Source: Acidimicrobiia bacterium (GTDB lineage: Bacteria; Actinomycetota; Acidimicrobiia; Acidimicrobiales; Bin134). From it: a stretch of DNA of 10,208 nucleotides. The position numbers were made by a program, and so were the translations under genes. Shown piece after piece: positions 7,442-10,208 of the stretch (position 1 is the first letter of the stretch; each line of letters starts with the position of its first letter). The stretch is from NCBI GenBank assembly GCA_009843565.1, contig VYDF01000108.1, positions 1 through 10,208 of the forward strand, in the 5' to 3' direction. Below the pieces are notes generated by a model. The model was not told the DNA's origin, ran no database searches, and saw nothing but the letters and a program-made list of their open reading frames with translations.

Positions 7442-8599
7442 ATGGAAGGCCCTGAGCACTCTGATCGCTCGGCGGTGCGGGAGGCGGCGCGAGCGGTGCT
7501 GGAGGCCCACTGGGTTCCCGAGGGCTACACCGCTCCGAATCCGGCGACGTATCCATGGCAGTGGCTGTGGGATTCCTGCTTCCACGCGGTGTGCTGGGCT
7601 GAGCTGGGCGACGATCGCGGCCTGATCGAGCTTCAGACCGCGCTGTCGGTGCAGGCCGCCGACGGATTCGTCCCCCACATGAACTACTTGCGCAGTCCCG
7701 GAGTGGCGGCCGACCTGTGGGGCCGCGATGATGTTTCGTCCATCACCCAGCCCCCCATGTATGGACATGCCGTAGCCGAATTGGTGCGACGGGGGGTAGG
7801 GGTCGACGAGGAGACGGTGGCCCGAGCTGAGCGCGGGCTGCGGTTTCTGCTCGTCGATCGCCGTCGCTCTTCCAACGGGCTGGTAGCGCTGTGCCATCCA
7901 TGGGAGAGCGGTGCTGATGACAGCCCCCGCTGGGACGACTTCTGCCCCGGTGGATTCTCTTTGGATGCCTGGCGGCCGATCAAGAACCAGCTTGTGACGT
8001 CAATAGAGCGCAGTGCGGAGGGCTCTCCGGTGGCCAATCCGGGGTTCGAGGCCGCATCGGCGGGATTCAACGCCTTGGTGGTGTTCAACGCCTGGGAGCT
8101 AGCCGCAGTGGCCGGGCGGTCGGAGGTGACTGAGCGGGCTGAAGAGCTGGCCGAATGTCTAGCCACCCGATGGGACGAGTCCAGACGGACTTGGGCGGAT
8201 GCCGGCGCATCGGAGCGGGGGTCGGGGCGGGCCCGAACACTGGACGGCCTGCTGCCGATGCTGGTTTCCGCCGAGCCCGACCGGATTGATGCGGTGGCCG
8301 CCGCCTTGGCTGATCCCACGGCCTACGGCGGAATCTGCGGGCCGGCGGGCGTTCACCGCTCCGAACCCGGTTTCGATCCCTGTGCCTATTGGCGAGGGCC
8401 GGCATGGCCCCAGCTCAGCTACCTGATGTGGGTGGGGTTGCGCCGGCACGGCTGGGATCAAGCCGCCGAGGCGGTGGCCTCAAGCACCGTGAGGGGTGCG
8501 ATGCGGAGCGGCTTTGCCGAGTACTGGAACCCAGACGACGGCACCGGAGGTGGTGCCGTGCCGCAGTCGTGGACGGCCTTGGCCGCGCTCATGGCGTGA
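7442..8599 (+). CDS. GH63-type glycoside hydrolase, mannosylglycerate/glucosylglycerate hydrolase-like
   Basis: This 385-residue (alpha/alpha)6-barrel hydrolase has no signal peptide and is probably cytoplasmic. Recognisable blocks are YPWQWLWDSCFHA at 37-49, SITQPPMYGHA at 100-110, HPWESGADDSPRWDD at 152-166, YWRGPAWPQLSYLMW at 316-330 and FAEYWNPDDG at 358-367. The third and fifth blocks correspond to the regions holding the catalytic acid Asp and the Glu base in mannosylglycerate and glucosylglycerate hydrolases. Asp159 or Asp160 and Glu360 are therefore the candidate catalytic residues. Known relatives are somewhat longer, about 420-450 residues. GGAGG sits only one base before the ATG, too close for normal initiation, so the message may be leaderless or start elsewhere; GTG at 7475 is an alternative. 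It diverges from the GT4 gene. Related glucosidases or glycogen-debranching-like enzymes are alternatives for substrate. Confidence 0.85.
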   Translation: MEGPEHSDRSAVREAARAVLEAHWVPEGYTAPNPATYPWQWLWDSCFHAVCWAELGDDRGLIELQTALSVQAADGFVPHMNYLRSPGVAADLWGRDDVSSITQPPMYGHAVAELVRRGVGVDEETVARAERGLRFLLVDRRRSSNGLVALCHPWESGADDSPRWDDFCPGGFSLDAWRPIKNQLVTSIERSAEGSPVANPGFEAASAGFNALVVFNAWELAAVAGRSEVTERAEELAECLATRWDESRRTWADAGASERGSGRARTLDGLLPMLVSAEPDRIDAVAAALADPTAYGGICGPAGVHRSEPGFDPCAYWRGPAWPQLSYLMWVGLRRHGWDQAAEAVASSTVRGAMRSGFAEYWNPDDGTGGGAVPQSWTALAALMA

Positions 8600-8626
8600 C
8601 GCCCGCTTTTGGCCTAGGGCGAGATC

Positions 8627-9205
8627 TCAGAGGCCGATGCCCTCCACGTCGGTCTTCAGCAGCCATCGATTGCGGTCGAATACATAGCAGGAGATCCGAC
8701 GGCGGTAGTTCTCGCCTTCCCAGTCGGTTCGGCTGGGGGTGATCATGCCGATGTCGAGCTCCGACAATTCGTAGACAAGGCCCACAAACGGCTCGAACTG
8801 CTCATAGCACTGCATGAGGCCCCAATCGTTCACCGCCTCTTCCCCGGGGTAGGGGGAGCCGGGCGGGGCGTCGTAGATCACGATGGCATACACCTGGGCG
8901 TTGTGAGGTCTGGTACAGCCGATGGCAGTGGTCAGCTGGGCTGGCAAGTCGTTGCGGTCGAGATACCGATACTGGTTGAAGCACGTCCCGACCAGGAGGT
9001 CATAGGGCTCAGTGACGAGTCCTTCGAACCTATCCCGCAGATCCTCCTCGGTGGGCAGCAGATCGGGCTCGGCCGTGGGCTCGACAAAAACCTCGTCGAG
9101 TCGGGAGTCTTCGGACTCGTCGTCGGCACAGCCGGCACCAGCCATTGCCAGCACCAGCGCCACTGCTATCAGGATGCGGCTAAACCTCGGCATTTCGCGG
9201 TTCAT
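8627..9205 (-). CDS. Septum-formation-family lipoprotein
   Basis: This 192-residue secreted lipoprotein has a signal peptide with hydrophobic core ILIAVALVLAMAGA and lipobox Cys26, then an acidic tether (DDESEDSRLDE). The folded part resembles the actinobacterial septum-formation domain (PF13845 type): VGTCFNQ with Cys75, IGCTRPHNAQVYAIV with Cys97, a PYPGEEAVNDWGLMQC block with Cys133, and YRRRISCYV with Cys173. The four cysteines could form two disulfides outside the membrane. Despite the domain name, the role of most members is unproven. The start is either the ATG at 9205 or that at 9193; neither has a strong ribosome site. The gene begins 15 bases after the sortase stop, so the two are very likely co-transcribed. 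No LPXTG-type signal is present, so it is not itself an obvious sortase substrate. Confidence 0.8.
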   Translation of the reverse strand: MNREMPRFSRILIAVALVLAMAGAGCADDESEDSRLDEVFVEPTAEPDLLPTEEDLRDRFEGLVTEPYDLLVGTCFNQYRYLDRNDLPAQLTTAIGCTRPHNAQVYAIVIYDAPPGSPYPGEEAVNDWGLMQCYEQFEPFVGLVYELSELDIGMITPSRTDWEGENYRRRISCYVFDRNRWLLKTDVEGIGL

Positions 9206-9225
9206 CAGTCAGTCCGTCAGTCAGT
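9205..9225 (-). repeat. Short direct repeat between sortase and lipoprotein genes
   Basis: Two copies of the 9-mer ACTGACTGA (minus strand) are separated by CGG, at 9217-9225 and 9205-9213. The first copy contains the sortase stop codon and the second runs into the ATG of the lipoprotein gene. It stacks several TGA triplets at the junction. It may be a small tandem duplication; I see no further function. Confidence 0.7.
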
Positions 9226-10208
9226 AGGAGGGCAGGATCCTGTCGATGTGCCAGAACGCCATGAACATCACCACCAGGAAGGGTAGAGCCGACAAGGCGT
9301 AGGCAGGCAGTTTCCTCCACCGGCGGCCCGCGAACAGGGCGAAGAACCAGATGGCAAGCGCGGCCAAACCCCACAAAATGGCCGGCGGCCATGCATCGGC
9401 GTCACCGTCGAGACCCTCGCCGAAGGAAGTGGCCGGTGGGGTGGATGCTCGCTCCGCGGGGACAGGGCTTTGCGGCTCGGTAGGCGGTTGATCTCCGGCG
9501 GCGGCTATCGGCACCTGCTCGGCCACTTCGTCGCTGGCCTCCGGAGTCGGGGTTCCAGCAGCTGCCTCTTGTGTTAGTGCAGAGTTTGGCGTCGGAGTGG
9601 CAGTTGCGTCGTTGGCAGCCGTTGGCGTCGGCACCGCCGTCGCGTCGTCGACAACCGTTGGCTCCGGGGTCGGTGTGACCGTCTCGGTGGGATCGGCCGT
9701 CTCACTCACATCCTCATCGGCCAGCTGCGCGTCCGCTTGTCCGTCCTCGCCGAGTTGGCGATAGGAGGGAACGGGCTCGCCCACCAGTTCGGCCACCACG
9801 ATGATGCGCTGGCGGGCGGAGCCCTTGGGGTGGCAAGCGGTCAGAGTGAGGCGGTTGGGGTACTCGCGGAAATCTTGGTCGAGCACTTCAACGGCGCTGG
9901 GGGCCACGATGATGTGTCCGTGGCCGTCTCCCTGGGCGACTACCTGGTAGACGAACCTCCCCTGGATGGTCTCTACGAAGATCTGGTTGCCGGGCTCCAA
10001 CTCGTCGATGTCCCCGAACGGCGCCCCGTAGGTGGTGCGGTGTCCGGCAATGGCCGCGTTTCCGGCCTGGCCGGGCAGGGGGGTGTTGGGGTAGTGGCCG
10101 GGGCCTTTGCGGAGGTCGCTTACCCGAACCCCCTCAACCACGGTCTTCGACACTTCGAGGCTGGGAATGTTGATCCGGGCGACGGCCGATCCCCAGTCGG
10201 GGTAGAGC
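9221..10208 (-). CDS. Class E-type sortase with Thr/Pro-rich stalk and C-terminal membrane anchor (N-terminus beyond right edge)
   Basis: This cysteine transpeptidase joins surface proteins to the cell wall or processes them. The frame stays open to the right edge, and the codons there read WGSAVARINIPSLEV, the normal start of a sortase beta barrel. The GTG at 10153 is therefore internal and the true start lies outside. The catalytic triad is visible: His in AIAGHRTTYG (codon 10040-10042), Cys in LTLTACHPKG (9833-9835) and Arg in SARQRIIVV (9806-9808). The TACHPK context points to class E. The domain ends near 9770. It is followed by about 120 residues rich in Thr, Pro, Ala, Glu and Asp with repeated TPTP, then two hydrophobic helices (AILWGLAALAIWFFALFAG and YALSALPFLVVMFMAF) and a short polar end. 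The lipoprotein gene follows after 15 bases. The sortase call is firm; the class is likely. Confidence 0.92.
   Translation of the reverse strand, partial: LYPDWGSAVARINIPSLEVSKTVVEGVRVSDLRKGPGHYPNTPLPGQAGNAAIAGHRTTYGAPFGDIDELEPGNQIFVETIQGRFVYQVVAQGDGHGHIIVAPSAVEVLDQDFREYPNRLTLTACHPKGSARQRIIVVAELVGEPVPSYRQLGEDGQADAQLADEDVSETADPTETVTPTPEPTVVDDATAVPTPTAANDATATPTPNSALTQEAAAGTPTPEASDEVAEQVPIAAAGDQPPTEPQSPVPAERASTPPATSFGEGLDGDADAWPPAILWGLAALAIWFFALFAGRRWRKLPAYALSALPFLVVMFMAFWHIDRILPSY

Noticed and set aside
7226..7897. Minus-strand open frame of 223 residues across the GT4/hydrolase divergence
   Set aside because: It runs antisense to conserved GH63 motifs and out of frame with the GT4 gene; no domain is seen.
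8600..8626. Terminator between the convergent hydrolase and lipoprotein genes
   Set aside because: The 27-base gap has no stem with a T-run; AGATCT is only a 6-base palindrome.

Overview
The window is GC-rich and densely coded, and reads like chromosome of a high-GC Gram-positive actinobacterium. The pointers are TTG/GTG start options, lipoproteins with acidic or Thr/Pro/Ala-rich tethers, a class E-type sortase, a septum-formation-family lipoprotein and a luciferase-like flavin monooxygenase. An Acidimicrobiia-like organism would fit, but that is inference and no marker gene proves it. I see no rRNA, tRNA, CRISPR array, transposase or phage gene, and no non-coding stretch longer than about 130 bases.

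Layout. From 1 to 4255, on the minus strand, lies a general L-amino-acid ABC importer in the order aapJ (binding lipoprotein), aapQ (permease), aapM (permease, running off the left edge). The ATPase gene aapP would be expected further left. A perfect 16-bp inverted repeat sits between aapJ and aapQ, where it could keep aapJ message more abundant than permease message. Both permeases are larger than the usual family members. AapQ carries an N-terminal RDD-like membrane domain, and AapM carries extra hydrophobic segments between its first helix and the permease core.

From 4385 to 5545 (minus) is a stand-alone luciferase-like flavin-dependent monooxygenase. From 5637 to 6125 (plus, divergent from it) is a Nudix hydrolase with a perfect Nudix box. 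It meets a convergent small two-helix membrane protein at 6122-6370; one CTAG palindrome supplies both stop codons. That small gene is joined by a GTGA overlap to an upstream GT4-type glycosyltransferase (6367-7395).

Divergent from the glycosyltransferase is a GH63-type glycoside hydrolase (7442-8599) resembling mannosylglycerate/glucosylglycerate hydrolases. The right end, on the minus strand, holds a sortase with a long Thr/Pro-rich stalk and two C-terminal membrane helices (9221 to the right edge, N-terminus outside the window). It is followed after 15 bases by a lipoprotein of the septum-formation family (8627-9205).

The importer brings in amino acids. The right-end pair most likely acts at the cell surface. 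The glycosyltransferase and hydrolase suggest making and breaking of a small glycoside or surface glycan, but no substrate can be read from the sequence. I did not find a convincing wholly new system; the best novelty is in domain architecture (RDD-AapQ, extended AapM, C-terminally anchored sortase).
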